From Bacteroidetes bacterium GWB2_32_14 (lineage in GTDB: Bacteria > Bacteroidota > Bacteroidia > Bacteroidales > UBA12077), in NCBI GenBank assembly GCA_001768235.1, contig MENK01000026.1:43652-107651 (forward strand): 64,000 nt of DNA, in the 5' to 3' direction. Position 1 is the stretch's first letter; every line of letters begins with the position of its first letter. Position numbers and translations under genes: made by a program. Of the stretch, positions 1-10,997 are shown in pieces. The notes beneath the pieces were generated by a model. It worked only from the letters and a program-made list of their open reading frames with translations, was not told the DNA's origin and did no database searches.

Positions 1-504
1 AGCTTCTTTTACCGCAATAATATTTTTTACATCGTGTGCTAAACGTAAAGTGGTTTCTGCTTTCATATTTACACCTGTTCTGCCCGGCACATTATACAAA
101 ATAACTGGTTTGGGACTTACCTCTGCAATTGATTTATAATGCTCATACAATCCTTGTTGGCTCGGTTTATTGTAATATGGTGTAACAGAAAGTACTGCAT
201 CAATTTTTGACAAATCGGTTTTTGAAACCTTCTCAATAATTGCAGAAGTATTGTTCCCTCCAATTCCTAAAACTAAGGGTAACCTGTTGTTTACTTTAGA
301 AATAATAAATTTTGTAAGTTCCGATTTTTCATTATCCGATTGGGTTACCGACTCACCCGTAGTACCAAGAATTACAAGGTAATTTATCCCGTTTTGTATA
401 AGAAATTCAATGTGTTTTTCTAATGCAGGGTAATCTATGCTTTTATCTTTTTTAAAAGGTGTTACAATAGCCACACCTGTTCCTGAAAATTTATTTTGGC
501 TCAT
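1..504 (-). CDS. dapA: 4-hydroxy-tetrahydrodipicolinate synthase DapA (N-terminal part, cut by window edge)
   Basis: Condenses pyruvate with aspartate semialdehyde in lysine/diaminopimelate synthesis. The 168 codons present start MSQNKFSGTGVAIVTPF and carry the GTTGES motif, the catalytic Tyr region (VTPYYNKP), YNVPGRTG, and end at IAVKEA, where Lys166 would be the Schiff-base lysine. The rest of the barrel lies beyond base 1. The ATG is only 11 nt after the DUF6913 stop, so it is probably the last gene of a ligA-DUF6913-dapA operon. The family call is secure; the symbol rests on the canonical motifs. Confidence 0.95.
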   Translation of the reverse strand, partial: MSQNKFSGTGVAIVTPFKKDKSIDYPALEKHIEFLIQNGINYLVILGTTGESVTQSDNEKSELTKFIISKVNNRLPLVLGIGGNNTSAIIEKVSKTDLSKIDAVLSVTPYYNKPSQQGLYEHYKSIAEVSPKPVILYNVPGRTGVNMKAETTLRLAHDVKNIIAVKEA

Positions 505-515
505 TGTTTCTGTTT

Positions 516-1070
516 TTATTCGTTTCCTTTGTTATTAATCATGGCTAAATAATGCTTAATCTGTTCAATTAAAAAATTAACAGATTTATTTTTTTCTATA
601 TTAAACATTAAATCATAATCAGAATTTTCTTTTGTCTCTAGTCCTATTTTAAAGGAAGCATTTGAAAGTACACTGACAAAATGAAGAGGAAAGTGGATGT
701 TTGTGCTTAAATCGAACAATAAATCGAATTTATTATTCATAAACTTGTTTAAAGAAACATTTTTAGGTATGTAATACCAGTTTAAATCATTATTCGAGAA
801 GAAATTGATATTACTGTGAAGTAAAAATTTATCCGGTATTTTTTTCCCGGGAATATAACCTAAAGCTGTAACAGAAATATTTTTTGATTTTAAGAGAATG
901 GCAAATTCTTTTATTGCTTCGAATGATTGTTCATCGGGATTAGAAAAAAGAATACCTGCTGTTTTTGCATTATCTAAATTAAAAAACCGGCTTTTTCTTT
1001 TAAAGCTCTTTAACTTGGATTTTAAATGACATTCTCCAAGATAAATTTTAAATTGTTCAATCTTATTCAC
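516..1070 (-). CDS. DUF6913 family protein
   Basis: A 184-residue soluble protein of unknown function, recognised as the Bacteroidota-restricted DUF6913 family that commonly sits beside ligA and dapA. It has no signal peptide or membrane segment. The N-terminus is Lys-rich, followed by an alternating beta/alpha pattern (AGILFSNPDE, ISVTALGYIPGKK, FDLLFDLSTN) resembling a nucleotide- or ligand-binding fold, but I see no catalytic motif. The start is GTG, with no nearby in-frame ATG and no clear Shine-Dalgarno sequence. It lies 40 nt downstream of ligA and 11 nt upstream of dapA, so it is probably cotranscribed with both. Confidence 0.75.
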   Translation of the reverse strand: MNKIEQFKIYLGECHLKSKLKSFKRKSRFFNLDNAKTAGILFSNPDEQSFEAIKEFAILLKSKNISVTALGYIPGKKIPDKFLLHSNINFFSNNDLNWYYIPKNVSLNKFMNNKFDLLFDLSTNIHFPLHFVSVLSNASFKIGLETKENSDYDLMFNIEKNKSVNFLIEQIKHYLAMINNKGNE

Positions 1071-1110
1071 AGTACGTAGTGTGTTAGTAAAATTTTGTTA
1101 AAGGTAAAAA

Positions 1111-3126
<2,016 letters not shown>

Positions 3127-3243
3127 TTATTAGTAAAACAAAAATACAAATGTTATTTATAAAATAACAGGCATAAATTTTTTTATGTAAAAGTTAATAG
3201 AAACAATATTTTTAAAATGTTTAATTTTGATAAAAATGATTTC

Positions 3244-3251
3244 TATTTTTG
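3244..3251 (+). promoter_or_regulatory. candidate -7 box (TAnnTTTG) for the DUF4465 gene
   Basis: TATTTTTG matches the Bacteroidota sigma-ABfr -7 consensus TAnnTTTG and lies 22 nt before the start codon of the DUF4465 gene. A TTTG at 3226-3229 is upstream but with only 14 nt spacing, shorter than the usual 19-21, so the -33 assignment is weak. Confidence 0.35.
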
Positions 3252-3273
3252 AATTGTAAATAATTTGTGACAA

Positions 3274-4005
3274 ATGAAATCTAAAATATTATTTTATATA
3301 ACTCTTTCAATTATACTTTTATTACAATCCCTTGCATGTTCCGATGAAGATAATTTTAAAACAGATTTATCTGATTTGGAAAGTTTTAAATTATCAAAAA
3401 ATACAATTTGGGATGGTTCTGATGGTTCTGGTAGTTTTTCTGATGGTAATGTTATTTACTTCAATACGTATTATCCCGATTGGGTTACTTTCAGTGGATT
3501 TGCTTATTCAAACATAGTAAATGATATTTTTTATAACGATTCGGCTAAATTTTCATCATATCCAAGTGGCGGTGCCAATGAATCAGAAGTTTATGCAGTA
3601 GCTCACCAGTTCGAACGAATTATTATAACGTTTAAAGACACAATAAAAGGCGAGGAGCCCCGGTATGTTATGCTTGCTAACACAACTTATGCAGCTCTGG
3701 CTATGAAATATGGATATGGCAATACAAAAAAATTCGGGGGGAACAGCGGCGATGATCCCGATTGGTTTAAAGTATCAATAATTGGCTATCCGATTTGGGG
3801 AGGGCTTTCCGGGCCTGTTAATGTGTTCCTTGCAGACTTCAGAAACGAAGACAACACGAAAGATTACATTTCTAAATCGTGGCAATACGTGAACTTATCG
3901 AGCCTGGGAACTGTTAAAAAAATTGAATTCCAAATTTATTCTTCCGACATAGGAGCTCCGCTATACTTTTGCCTTGATAATTTTAAGGGGAGAATTAATG
4001 ATTAA
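3274..4005 (+). CDS. DUF4465 domain lipoprotein
   Basis: A 243-residue exported lipoprotein. The hydrophobic signal (residues 4-20) ends in the lipobox LQSLAC with Cys22 as the lipidation site. The mature part fits the DUF4465 family: WDGSDGSGSFSDGN, a Trp/Phe-rich GFAYSN segment, the NTTYAALAMKYG strand, a DDPDWFKVSIIGYP stretch and a C-terminal YFCLDNF. DUF4465 proteins are common in Bacteroidota and resemble carbohydrate-binding beta-sandwich proteins; the ligand is unknown. It appears monocistronic, flanked by the divergent ligA operon and the following TPR gene. Confidence 0.8.
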   Translation: MKSKILFYITLSIILLLQSLACSDEDNFKTDLSDLESFKLSKNTIWDGSDGSGSFSDGNVIYFNTYYPDWVTFSGFAYSNIVNDIFYNDSAKFSSYPSGGANESEVYAVAHQFERIIITFKDTIKGEEPRYVMLANTTYAALAMKYGYGNTKKFGGNSGDDPDWFKVSIIGYPIWGGLSGPVNVFLADFRNEDNTKDYISKSWQYVNLSSLGTVKKIEFQIYSSDIGAPLYFCLDNFKGRIND

Positions 4006-4210
4006 AGTGTACATTCCATTGTGAATAAATTACCGGTAAATCTTAATAACTTATTTAAGATTATATGACTAATTATTAAAAAAATAATCTAATTTCATCT
4101 TATCTAATTGTTTGATAATAAAATAATAGAATTAGAAATTTTTATTCTTTATTAAACATAAATCTTTGCAAAGAAAACATTAGTTTTGCAGCCATAACAT
4201 TTTGCAGTAT

Positions 4211-5632
4211 ATGAAAGAGGAATTTGAAGATATTTACCACGAGGAAGAATATGATGAGTTGTTGAACAAGTGGGAAGATATGCTTAAAAATAAAAAGAAG
4301 TATTTTTTTGATGTTTTTGAGTTTGAAAATATTATTGATTATTATATTGATATTGATAAAGCAAATAATGCGTTAAAAGCCATAAATCTTGCATCAGAAC
4401 AACATCCAAACTCAATAAATATCCAGATAAAGAAAGCCCAGGTTCTAATTGATAAGGGCTATGCTAGCCAGGCTTTAAAAATTATTGAAAACATTGAATT
4501 AATTGAATCGTCAAATAGCGATGTTTATATAGTAAAAGGAACAGCGCTTAATGCAATAAACCGTTATTCTGAAGCGGAAAAAGCATTTGATATGGCTGTC
4601 AGCCTGTCTTTCGAAGATAAAGTTGATATAATGCAAAGCATTGCCAGCTCATTCGAACATATTGGAAAATACCAAATTTCACTGAAATATCTACTAGAAG
4701 CATTTAAATTGGAAAGCGACAACTTATTACTTCTTTTCGATATAGGTTATTGCTATGAAAAATTAGGGCAAATAAAAAAGAGTATTGATTTTTATAATAA
4801 ATATCTCGATAAAGAACCTTTTTCTGAAAATGCCTGGTATAACCTCGGTATCTTATATAGTAAGGCAGATATGTTTGATAAAGCAGTCGAAGCATATGAG
4901 TTCGCACTTGCAATTAATCCCGAATTTTCATTGGCATATTTCAACCTGGCTAATGCATATTCAAATAATGAAGATTACCTTAAAGCAATTATTAATTATA
5001 AAGAGTATTTGAACTACGACGGAGTAAATGTAGAAGTTCTTACTTATATTGGCGATTGCTATGAGAGCATTAAAGAATATGATACAGCTTTAAAATATTA
5101 TGATGATGCTATCCGGGAAGATGCCTTTTTCTCCGATGCCTATTTTGGTAAAGCAAACATAATGGTTCAGTATGAAAAATATTCTTTGGCTCTCGATTTT
5201 ATTCATAAAGCCATCCAAATTGACGATATGAATTCAGAGTATTTTTACCTGCAGGGGAATATTTATTCTGAATTAAAAAGGTATCACGAAGCATGTGAAT
5301 CACATAAAAAAGCCTATGATATTGAACCTTCTGAAATCGATTTTATAATTGCTCTCAGTGATTCATATTCAAAAAATAATAATTATTTATTATCAAAAAA
5401 TATATTAATCGAAGGATTAAAAGACAATAAAAACTCTTCACAAATATATTTCCGGCTTGCTGCTGTTTATTTACTACTTAATAATAAATCACAAGCTTTA
5501 GAAGCATTTGAAAATGGATTAAAGATTAATCCTTCTGCTCACATGGATATTTTAATAACTTATCCTGATGCATATAATGTTAAAGAAATATCAGATCTTA
5601 TTGAAAGCTACATGCTTAAAGATTTGAACTAA
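4211..5632 (+). CDS. tetratricopeptide repeat protein
   Basis: About 473 residues, acidic, built almost entirely of TPR units (for example AWYNLGILYSKADMFDKAVE and AYFNLANAYSNNEDYLKAI), roughly ten repeats. No signal peptide or membrane segment, so it is probably a cytoplasmic scaffold for protein contacts. An in-frame TTG lies nine bases upstream, but ATG 4211 (MKEEFEDIYHEEEYDEL) is the better start. The acidic N-terminal helix is typical of Bacteroidota TPR proteins encoded next to aroE. No partner can be named from sequence. Confidence 0.85.
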   Translation: MKEEFEDIYHEEEYDELLNKWEDMLKNKKKYFFDVFEFENIIDYYIDIDKANNALKAINLASEQHPNSINIQIKKAQVLIDKGYASQALKIIENIELIESSNSDVYIVKGTALNAINRYSEAEKAFDMAVSLSFEDKVDIMQSIASSFEHIGKYQISLKYLLEAFKLESDNLLLLFDIGYCYEKLGQIKKSIDFYNKYLDKEPFSENAWYNLGILYSKADMFDKAVEAYEFALAINPEFSLAYFNLANAYSNNEDYLKAIINYKEYLNYDGVNVEVLTYIGDCYESIKEYDTALKYYDDAIREDAFFSDAYFGKANIMVQYEKYSLALDFIHKAIQIDDMNSEYFYLQGNIYSELKRYHEACESHKKAYDIEPSEIDFIIALSDSYSKNNNYLLSKNILIEGLKDNKNSSQIYFRLAAVYLLLNNKSQALEAFENGLKINPSAHMDILITYPDAYNVKEISDLIESYMLKDLN

Positions 5633-5687
5633 AACATATTAAAATATATATTCAAAACTTTATAAATTTTAATTTAAAGTCCATAAC

Positions 5688-6437
5688 TTGAAAGTATATG
5701 GTTTAATAGGAATAAATCTTGATCACTCATTTTCTCCGGTATATTTTGAAAATAAGTTCATAAAGGAGAAAATTACAAATGCTTCCTATAAACTATTTCC
5801 AATACACGATATTCGCGATTTTAAATCATTGATACAGGAAAACCAGGATTTATCAGGCTTAAATGTAACTATTCCGTATAAACAGCAGATTATACCTTAC
5901 CTCGATGAGCTGGATTTTCATGCAAAAAACATAGGCGCTGTAAATACCATAAAATTTATAAAACAGAATAATTCTCTAAAACTGAAAGGATTCAATACTG
6001 ATTATTTGGGTTTTATTGATAGTTTATTACCCATCTTGCCGCGTAAACGAATGAATGCTTTAATCCTGGGAACAGGAGGTGCTTCTAGGGCTGTTACTTA
6101 TGCATTAAAAATATTAGATATCGGGTACAAGTCTGTTAGCAGGAATCCGGCGGGTAAAAACGAATTGTCATATAATCAATTAGATAAAAACGTTATTGAA
6201 AATCATCAATTCATAATAAATACCACTCCGTTAGGAATGCACCCTGGTATCGAAGAATATCCATTAATTTCATATCAATATTTAACTAAAAATCATTTAG
6301 TTTATGATCTTATATATAATCCAATAGAAACAACCTTTCTCAGATTAGCAAAAGAAAAAGGGGCAACCATAAAAAATGGAATTCAGATGCTTGAAATACA
6401 GGCAGATTATTCATGGAAAATATGGAATGATTTATAA
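5688..6437 (+). CDS. aroE: shikimate dehydrogenase AroE
   Basis: Reduces 3-dehydroshikimate to shikimate with NADPH in aromatic amino-acid synthesis. The 249-residue protein has the N-terminal substrate motif LDHSFSP, NVTIPYK with catalytic Lys65, GAVNTI, FNTDYLGF, the Rossmann loop GTGGASRA, and NTTPLGMHPG. The start is TTG, since the family begins MKxYGLIG directly and no ATG is available nearby. It starts 55 nt after the TPR gene and may be cotranscribed with it. It is slightly shorter than many homologues (about 270), as is common in Bacteroidota. Confidence 0.95.
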   Translation: MKVYGLIGINLDHSFSPVYFENKFIKEKITNASYKLFPIHDIRDFKSLIQENQDLSGLNVTIPYKQQIIPYLDELDFHAKNIGAVNTIKFIKQNNSLKLKGFNTDYLGFIDSLLPILPRKRMNALILGTGGASRAVTYALKILDIGYKSVSRNPAGKNELSYNQLDKNVIENHQFIINTTPLGMHPGIEEYPLISYQYLTKNHLVYDLIYNPIETTFLRLAKEKGATIKNGIQMLEIQADYSWKIWNDL

Positions 6438-6598
6438 AAATTCCATACTTTTATTAACTTAAACCAGTATTCGTTTTTAAAAACTTGTTGTGTAACACAT
6501 TTTTAATTGATATAATTCATATTGATTTTTCATCTAAAATCTGCAATTTTGTGTAAATAAAATTTTTCAATAAAAAAATATATAAATAATTGATAACA

Positions 6599-7600
6599 AT
6601 GAATTTATTACAACAAATCAAAGAAAAAGCACAGAAAAACAAGAAGCGAATTGTTTTACCCGAGGGAACTTCGGAAAGAACTCTTAAAGCAGCCGATATT
6701 ATTTTAAAGGAAGGAATCGCTGACCTAATCTTATTAGGCAATTTAAAAGAGATCGCAGATTTAGAAAAAAAGTTTGGGTTAGATCTTTCTAAAGCCGAGA
6801 AAATTGATCCGGTAAATTCACCAAAGAAACAGCAATATATTGACAGATTAGTCGAATTAAGAAAATCAAAAGGATTAACACCCGCAGAAGCAGAAAAATT
6901 GTTGAATCAGGATATTTATTATGGCCCAATGATGATATTCATGGGTGATGCTGATGGAGAAGTTAGCGGGGCAGAACATACAACGGCCGATACCGTTCGT
7001 CCGGCTTTACAAATCGTAAAAACTGCTCCAGGTATATCTGTTGTTTCAGGAGCAATGGTAGTTGTTACTAAAAAGCCTGAACTGGGCCATCATGGTGTGT
7101 TTATTTTTGCCGATGTTGCAATAACTCCTAATCCAACGGCACAGCAACTTGCAGAAATTGCAATATGTAGCGCAGAAACTGCAAAATCAATTGCAGGCAT
7201 TGAAAAACCTAAAGTGGCATTGTTGTCCTTTTCAACAAAAGGATCCGCAGAACATGAATTAGCAACGAAAGTTGTTGAAGCAACCCGCATAGCAAAAGCC
7301 ACCAGGCCAGACTTAGATATTGATGGCGAATTACAATCTGATGCAGCACTTATTGCAAGTGTTGGACAAAAAAAATCACCAGGATCAACAGTTGCAGGTT
7401 TTGCTAACGTTTTGGTATTTCCCGATCTTCAAGCTGGAAATATTGGATATAAACTGGTTGAGCGATTAGGTGACGCCGAAGCTATAGGGCCTGTATTGCA
7501 AGGACTTGGAGCTCCAATTAACGATCTTTCAAGAGGTTGTTCGGTTAGCGATATAGTAAACTTAGTTGCAATTACTGCAAACCAGGCAGCAGGTAAATAA
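6599..7600 (+). CDS. pta: phosphate acetyltransferase Pta (short form)
   Basis: Interconverts acetyl-CoA and acetyl phosphate. With ATG 6599 the protein is 333 residues, the size of the short, catalytic-domain-only Pta. Family motifs include RIVLPEGTSERTL near the N-terminus, SGAEHTTADTVRPALQ, SFSTKGSAEH, DGELQSDAALI and FPDLQAGNIGYKL. A TTG three codons upstream is less likely. It is followed after 30 nt by ackA, the standard acetate-forming pair that makes ATP during fermentation. It lacks the N-terminal regulatory domain of long enterobacterial Pta. Confidence 0.95.
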   Translation: MNLLQQIKEKAQKNKKRIVLPEGTSERTLKAADIILKEGIADLILLGNLKEIADLEKKFGLDLSKAEKIDPVNSPKKQQYIDRLVELRKSKGLTPAEAEKLLNQDIYYGPMMIFMGDADGEVSGAEHTTADTVRPALQIVKTAPGISVVSGAMVVVTKKPELGHHGVFIFADVAITPNPTAQQLAEIAICSAETAKSIAGIEKPKVALLSFSTKGSAEHELATKVVEATRIAKATRPDLDIDGELQSDAALIASVGQKKSPGSTVAGFANVLVFPDLQAGNIGYKLVERLGDAEAIGPVLQGLGAPINDLSRGCSVSDIVNLVAITANQAAGK

Positions 7601-7630
7601 AATACCCACGTATAAAAAAAAGAGTGATAA

Positions 7631-8842
7631 ATGAAAATCTTAGTATTAAACTGTGGAAGTTCGTCGATAAAATACCAACTGTTAAGTATGAATAATTCCG
7701 ATAAAGCTGAAGTACTTGCTAAAGGAATTGTTGAAAGAATAGGTATTCAAAATGGAGAATTAAGCCATAAAACAAAAGAAGATAAAAAATATAGCATAGT
7801 AACCGACATACCCGATCATACAAAAGGAATAGATTTAATACTTGCTGCATTACTTTCACCTGAACATGGTGTAATTAAGAATATTGATGAAATTGTTGCT
7901 GTTGGACACCGTGTTGCACATGGAGGACAATATTTCCCCGAAAGTGCATTAATAACAAATGATGTAAAAGAAAAAATTGAAGAATGTATTGAACTGGCTC
8001 CTCTTCATAATCCTGCAAACCTGAAAGGGATTCTTGCCATGGAAAAATTACTTCCTAAAGTACCACAGGTAGCGGTTTTTGATACATCGTTTCATCAAAC
8101 AATGGAGCCCAAGTCATTTTTATATGCATTGCCATACGAATATTATCAGAAATATAAAGTTCGCCGTTATGGATTCCATGGTACCAGTCATAAATATGTT
8201 GCGGAAAAAGCGTGCAAGCTGGTTGGCTGGGATTGGAAAGAAAAGAAAGTTATTTCATGCCATCTTGGAAACGGAGCTTCTGTTGCAGCAATAAAAAATG
8301 GAAAATCTATTGATACATCAATGGGATTTACTCCTGTAGAAGGTTTAATGATGGGAACCCGTGCAGGTGATCTTGATCTCGGGGCATTGCTTTTTATTGC
8401 AGAGAAAGAAGATTTAAGCATTAAGGATACAAATGATGTGGTTAATAAACGAAGCGGTTTAATGGGGATTTCCGGCATATCTTCCGACATGCGCGATATC
8501 GAGAAAGCTGCCGACGAAGGAAATGAAAGAGCTAAAATTGCTTTTGAAATGTTTGCTTACCGTGTTCGAAAATATATTGGTGCATACTCAGCAGCAATGG
8601 GTGGTGTTGATTTGGTATTATTTACCGGCGGTATCGGTGAAAACGGATGCGAAGTGCGGCGACTGGTTTGCTCTGAACTTGAGTATCTCGGGATAAATTT
8701 TGATGTTGAAAAAAATAAAGGAAAAAGAGGCGTTGACCTCGAATTAACAAAAGAAGGTTCAAAAACAAAAGTTGTAGTTGTTACTACCAACGAAGAACTT
8801 GTTATTGCAAGTGACACTCAGCGAATAGTCAGTAATTTATAA
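7631..8842 (+). CDS. ackA: acetate kinase AckA
   Basis: Converts acetyl phosphate and ADP to acetate and ATP. The 403-residue protein has the ASKHA motifs: N-terminal LNCGSSSIKYQL, GHRVAHGG, FDTSFHQTM, RRYGFHGTSHKYV, the glycine-rich CHLGNGASVAAI, GTRAGDLDLG and LFTGGIGENG. It lies directly downstream of pta and ends just before a strong terminator, so pta-ackA form one unit. Length and motifs are normal and the enzyme is expected to be active. Confidence 0.97.
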   Translation: MKILVLNCGSSSIKYQLLSMNNSDKAEVLAKGIVERIGIQNGELSHKTKEDKKYSIVTDIPDHTKGIDLILAALLSPEHGVIKNIDEIVAVGHRVAHGGQYFPESALITNDVKEKIEECIELAPLHNPANLKGILAMEKLLPKVPQVAVFDTSFHQTMEPKSFLYALPYEYYQKYKVRRYGFHGTSHKYVAEKACKLVGWDWKEKKVISCHLGNGASVAAIKNGKSIDTSMGFTPVEGLMMGTRAGDLDLGALLFIAEKEDLSIKDTNDVVNKRSGLMGISGISSDMRDIEKAADEGNERAKIAFEMFAYRVRKYIGAYSAAMGGVDLVLFTGGIGENGCEVRRLVCSELEYLGINFDVEKNKGKRGVDLELTKEGSKTKVVVVTTNEELVIASDTQRIVSNL

Positions 8843-8845
8843 TCA

Positions 8846-8876
8846 AAAAGGCGATTTTTTTAAATCGCCTTTTTTC
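8846..8876 (+). terminator. rho-independent terminator after ackA
   Basis: Stem AAGGCGATTT / AAATCGCCTT with a very short T-rich loop, followed by a T run. It lies right after the ackA stop and separates the pta-ackA and ptb-buk units. Confidence 0.9.
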
Positions 8877-8941
8877 AATATACAATTTATTACATATCTT
8901 CGCACAAAATTCAATAGTTTAAAAATCTAAAAATAACCAGG

Positions 8942-9838
8942 ATGATTTTAAAATCATTAAATGACATAGTTGAATTAGCTATAGCAAAAGAAAAACGAAG
9001 ACTTGCTGTTGCCGCAGCAGCCGATAAACCCGTATTAGAAGCTGTTAAGAATGCTTACGAAAAAGGGATAATTATTCCCATATTGGTAGGCGATAAAAAC
9101 GAGATAGAAAAAATTAGTAAAGAAATTAAATTTGATTTAACAAATATCGAGATTATCGAAGAAAGCGATCCTTCTAAAGCATCGGTTAAAGCCGTTGCAT
9201 TAATTAAAGACGGGAAAGCAGAAATTTTAATGAAAGGATTGGTAAGTACAGCACCATTGCTTAAAGCTGTTCTCGATAAAGAAAATGGATTACGAAAAGG
9301 AGCCACATTAAGCCATTTTGCACTGATTGAATCACCATATTATCACAAACTTATAGGAGTTACTGATGCTGCTATGAATATTGCTCCTGAATTTAACGAA
9401 AAAGTTGATATTGTTAACAATGCAGTTGAAGTATTCCATCGCTTAGGCAATAAGAATCCTAAAGTGGCAATTATTGGTCCACTCGAAGTGGTTAATCCTA
9501 AAATCGAATCTACTTCACATGCCGCGATGTTATCTGTTATGAACAACAGGGGACAAATTAAAGGATGTATTATTGATGGCCCTTTTGCTATTGACAATGC
9601 TGTTTCAAAAGAAGCTGCCGAACATAAAGGCATTCATGGAGAAGTTGCAGGTGATGCCGATATTTTAGTTACACCCGAATTAAACAGTGGAAATGTTTTG
9701 TATAAAACACTCATGTTTTTAGGCGGATGTACTTCAGCAGCAGTAATTATGGGTGCAAAAGTACCCATTGTATTAACATCACGCGCAGACACTGATAAAA
9801 GCAAGATGATGTCTATTGCTCTTGCTGCAGCAATGTAG
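8942..9838 (+). CDS. ptb: phosphate butyryltransferase (phosphate acyltransferase) Ptb
   Basis: Transfers acyl groups between CoA and phosphate; in this family the substrates are butyryl- or branched-chain acyl-CoA. It is 298 residues, without the extra segments of Pta. Motifs: RLAVAAAADKPVLEAV near the N-terminus, LMKGLVSTAPLLKAVL, TDAAMNIAP, the DGPFAIDNAVS region and LNSGNVLYKTL. It is followed after 33 nt by a butyrate kinase gene, the usual ptb-buk arrangement. Whether the substrate is butyryl-, isobutyryl- or isovaleryl-CoA cannot be read from sequence. A TATCTTCG box at about 8895 may be its own promoter. Confidence 0.9.
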   Translation: MILKSLNDIVELAIAKEKRRLAVAAAADKPVLEAVKNAYEKGIIIPILVGDKNEIEKISKEIKFDLTNIEIIEESDPSKASVKAVALIKDGKAEILMKGLVSTAPLLKAVLDKENGLRKGATLSHFALIESPYYHKLIGVTDAAMNIAPEFNEKVDIVNNAVEVFHRLGNKNPKVAIIGPLEVVNPKIESTSHAAMLSVMNNRGQIKGCIIDGPFAIDNAVSKEAAEHKGIHGEVAGDADILVTPELNSGNVLYKTLMFLGGCTSAAVIMGAKVPIVLTSRADTDKSKMMSIALAAAM

Positions 9839-9871
9839 AATTCTATTATAAATAATCACTTAATATATATT

Positions 9872-10948
9872 ATGGAAGAATCAAGAATCTTAGCGATTAA
9901 CCCGGGATCAACATCTACTAAAATAGCTGTTTATCAGGGATCAAAATCAATTTTTTTAAAAAATATAAAACATTCGGCAGACGATCTAAAACCTTTTAAA
10001 AAGATAGTTGATCAGTTTCATTTCAGAAAAGAAATCATTCTGAAAGAACTCAAAGATGCTGATATCAATATCAATTTAATTACAGCTATTGTTGGCCGTG
10101 GGGGGTTGGTTAAACCTATAGAATCTGGTGTTTACGAAGTGAATGACCAGTTAATTGCTGATTTACACGAAAGTAAATTAGGCGAACATGCAAGTAACCT
10201 AGGCGGATTAATTGCTCACGATATAATAAAATCAATACCCGGGGCAAGAGCATTTATTGCCGATCCTGTTGTTGTTGATGAAATGGAAGATGTTGCCCGT
10301 TATACAGGTCATCCAAAATTTGTTCGTCATTCTATTTTTCATGCATTAAACCAGAAAGCAACTGCCCGTAAACATGCTAAAGCTGTTGACAAACCTTATG
10401 AAGAGTTAAATTTGGTAATTGCTCATCTTGGTGGTGGTATTTCTGTTGGTGCTCACAGAAAAGGAAGAATAATTGATGTGAATAATGCTCTTGATGGGGA
10501 TGGCCCATTTTCTCCTGAAAGAACAGGCACTTTGCCTTGTGGACAAGTTGCTTCACTATGTTTTAGTGGTGAATATACCCACGAACAAATTAAAAAGATG
10601 ATTAAAGGAGAAGGAGGATTTGTAGCTTATCTAGGCACTAACGATGCTTACGAAGTAGAAATGCGCGTTAAAGCCGGTGATGTTGAAGCTAAAAAAATAC
10701 ACGACGCCCTTGGATATCAATTAGGAAGAGAAATAGGTTCTTTAAGCGCGGTTCTTAAAGGCGAAGTGGATGCAATTATCCTTACCGGTGGTATGGCTTA
10801 CGATCAAATACTTGTTGAATACATTAAGCAAATGGTTTCTTTTATAGCTCCCGTGTATGTTTACCCGGGTGAAGATGAAATGGAAGCTCTTGCTATGAAT
10901 GGTTATATGGTTATAAAAGGTGAAATATCACCCAAAATTTACAAATAA
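9872..10948 (+). CDS. buk: butyrate kinase Buk
   Basis: Converts butyryl (or branched acyl) phosphate and ADP to the acid and ATP. The 358-residue protein carries the ASKHA motifs in butyrate-kinase form: INPGSTSTKIAVY at the N-terminus, GRGGLVKPI, HLGGGISVGAH, the DGDGPFSPERTG segment and ILTGGMAYD near the C-terminus. It forms a pair with ptb upstream and ends before a bidirectional terminator. The second acyl kinase beside ackA suggests fermentation or amino-acid degradation yielding more than acetate. Confidence 0.93.
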   Translation: MEESRILAINPGSTSTKIAVYQGSKSIFLKNIKHSADDLKPFKKIVDQFHFRKEIILKELKDADININLITAIVGRGGLVKPIESGVYEVNDQLIADLHESKLGEHASNLGGLIAHDIIKSIPGARAFIADPVVVDEMEDVARYTGHPKFVRHSIFHALNQKATARKHAKAVDKPYEELNLVIAHLGGGISVGAHRKGRIIDVNNALDGDGPFSPERTGTLPCGQVASLCFSGEYTHEQIKKMIKGEGGFVAYLGTNDAYEVEMRVKAGDVEAKKIHDALGYQLGREIGSLSAVLKGEVDAIILTGGMAYDQILVEYIKQMVSFIAPVYVYPGEDEMEALAMNGYMVIKGEISPKIYK

Positions 10949-10970
10949 TTAGTTTTCAATGTCAAAATTT

Positions 10971-10997
10971 AAAGCAGGATTCCTTCCTGCTTTTTTT
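10971..10997. terminator. bidirectional terminator between buk and the SDR gene
   Basis: Stem AAAGCAGGA / TCCTGCTTT with a five-base loop and a T run on the plus strand; the A-rich left flank gives a weaker T run on the minus strand. It lies between the convergent buk and SDR genes. Confidence 0.85.
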
